14,125 nt of DNA from Pseudomonadota bacterium. Lineage in GTDB: Bacteria; Pseudomonadota; Alphaproteobacteria; Azospirillales; Azospirillaceae. The notes beneath the pieces were generated by a model. It was not told where the DNA came from. It saw only the letters and a list, made by a program, of their open reading frames with translations, and ran no database searches. The stretch covers positions 1 through 14,125 of the forward strand of contig JAEZID010000152.1 in NCBI GenBank assembly GCA_023416195.1. Reading direction: 5' to 3'. This document shows positions 14,000-14,125 of this stretch, in pieces. The translations under genes were made by a program, and so were the position numbers. How positions within the stretch are numbered: the first letter of the stretch is position 1; every line of letters begins with the position of its first letter.

Positions 14000-14125
14000 G
14001 AGTCCGTCCTGAAAGATTATGTCCTGGCGAGGCGGCGGAGCACCAGGCGGATCATGGCGAGGCGGATGAAGGCGACCGAGGTGCGCAGGTACTGTTCGTA
14101 GTGGCGCACGAGCCGACGGCAGGGG
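14000..14125 (-). mobile_element. IS5-family element, end with 3' part of the gene (continues past window)
   Basis: The sequence changes character after the last iteron. An element end beginning about AGAGTCCGTCCTG is followed within 20 bp by the stop codon of an IS5-type transposase. The other end lies outside the window, so boundary and target duplication cannot be checked. Confidence 0.55.
14017..14125 (-). CDS. IS5-family transposase, C-terminal end (partial)
   Basis: About 36 residues in frame to a TAA at 14019-14017. They read CRRLVRHYEQYLRTSVAFI and then RLAMIRLVLRRLART. The pattern RxLVRxYE...(A/S)FIxLAMIRLxLRRLA is the usual C-terminus of IS5-family DDE transposases. The catalytic part lies beyond the window. 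The reading frame is too short for ordinary gene callers at the window edge, but the similarity pattern is clear. Confidence 0.75.
   Translation of the reverse strand, partial: PCRRLVRHYEQYLRTSVAFIRLAMIRLVLRRLART

Overview
The window reads as part of a replicon (plasmid or chromid) of a GC-rich alphaproteobacterium, plausibly an Azospirillum-like Rhodospirillales. The reasons are uniformly high GC, an iteron-type origin next to parAB, and an abundance of insertion sequences (ISKra4, IS6 and IS5 families). The genus is inference; the plasmid character follows from parAB, palindromic parS-like sites and the iteron array.

Layout. 1-700: the 3' part of an ISKra4-family transposase whose last codons appear to be cut off by a nonsense mutation. 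985-4826 (minus strand): an apparent three-gene operon encoding exported proteins. In order of transcription these are a subtilisin-like (S8) lipoprotein protease, a small lipoprotein resembling a free-standing subtilase propeptide (I9-like), and a Tat/lipoprotein-type amidohydrolase. A hairpin with a GAAA tetraloop sits between genes 1 and 2, a hairpin followed by TTT lies downstream of gene 3, and an AT-rich region with a 37-bp interrupted palindrome lies upstream. 5050-6050: an unexplained 200-bp stretch and an IS6-family element. 6051-7339 (plus): remnants of a CHAT-protease gene and a translationally coupled partner with a restriction-endonuclease-like N-terminus. The first is cut at its 5' side by the IS6 element and the second is frameshifted. 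7343-8305 (minus): a Xer-like tyrosine recombinase with an unusual active-site substitution. 8450-11184 (minus): a truncated STAND-type NTPase joined out of frame to the Walker A region of an SF1 (DNA2/NAM7-like) helicase, i.e. a deletion chimera. 11190-11500: a strong hairpin and two perfect palindromes that are good parS candidates. 11504-13376 (minus): parB and parA, overlapping by 11 bp. ParA carries an N-terminal HTH. 13390-13990: the parA promoter, two operator-like repeats and eleven iterons that switch orientation in the middle. 14000-14125: the 3' end of an IS5-family transposase inserted just beyond the last iteron, where a rep gene could be expected.

How it works together. The right third is the maintenance module: ParA (ATPase), ParB (CTPase-type clamp) and parS palindromes for segregation, with iterons for replication control. 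The parA promoter appears wired to both, since an operator repeat fills the -35/-10 spacer and the -10 lies in an iteron-like sequence. The centre is a decayed defence-type island (CHAT, nuclease-like, STAND and helicase pieces) scarred by IS insertion, deletion and frameshift. The left third is an envelope proteolysis operon whose substrate cannot be told from sequence. No tRNA, rRNA or CRISPR array was seen. No rep gene is present within the window.
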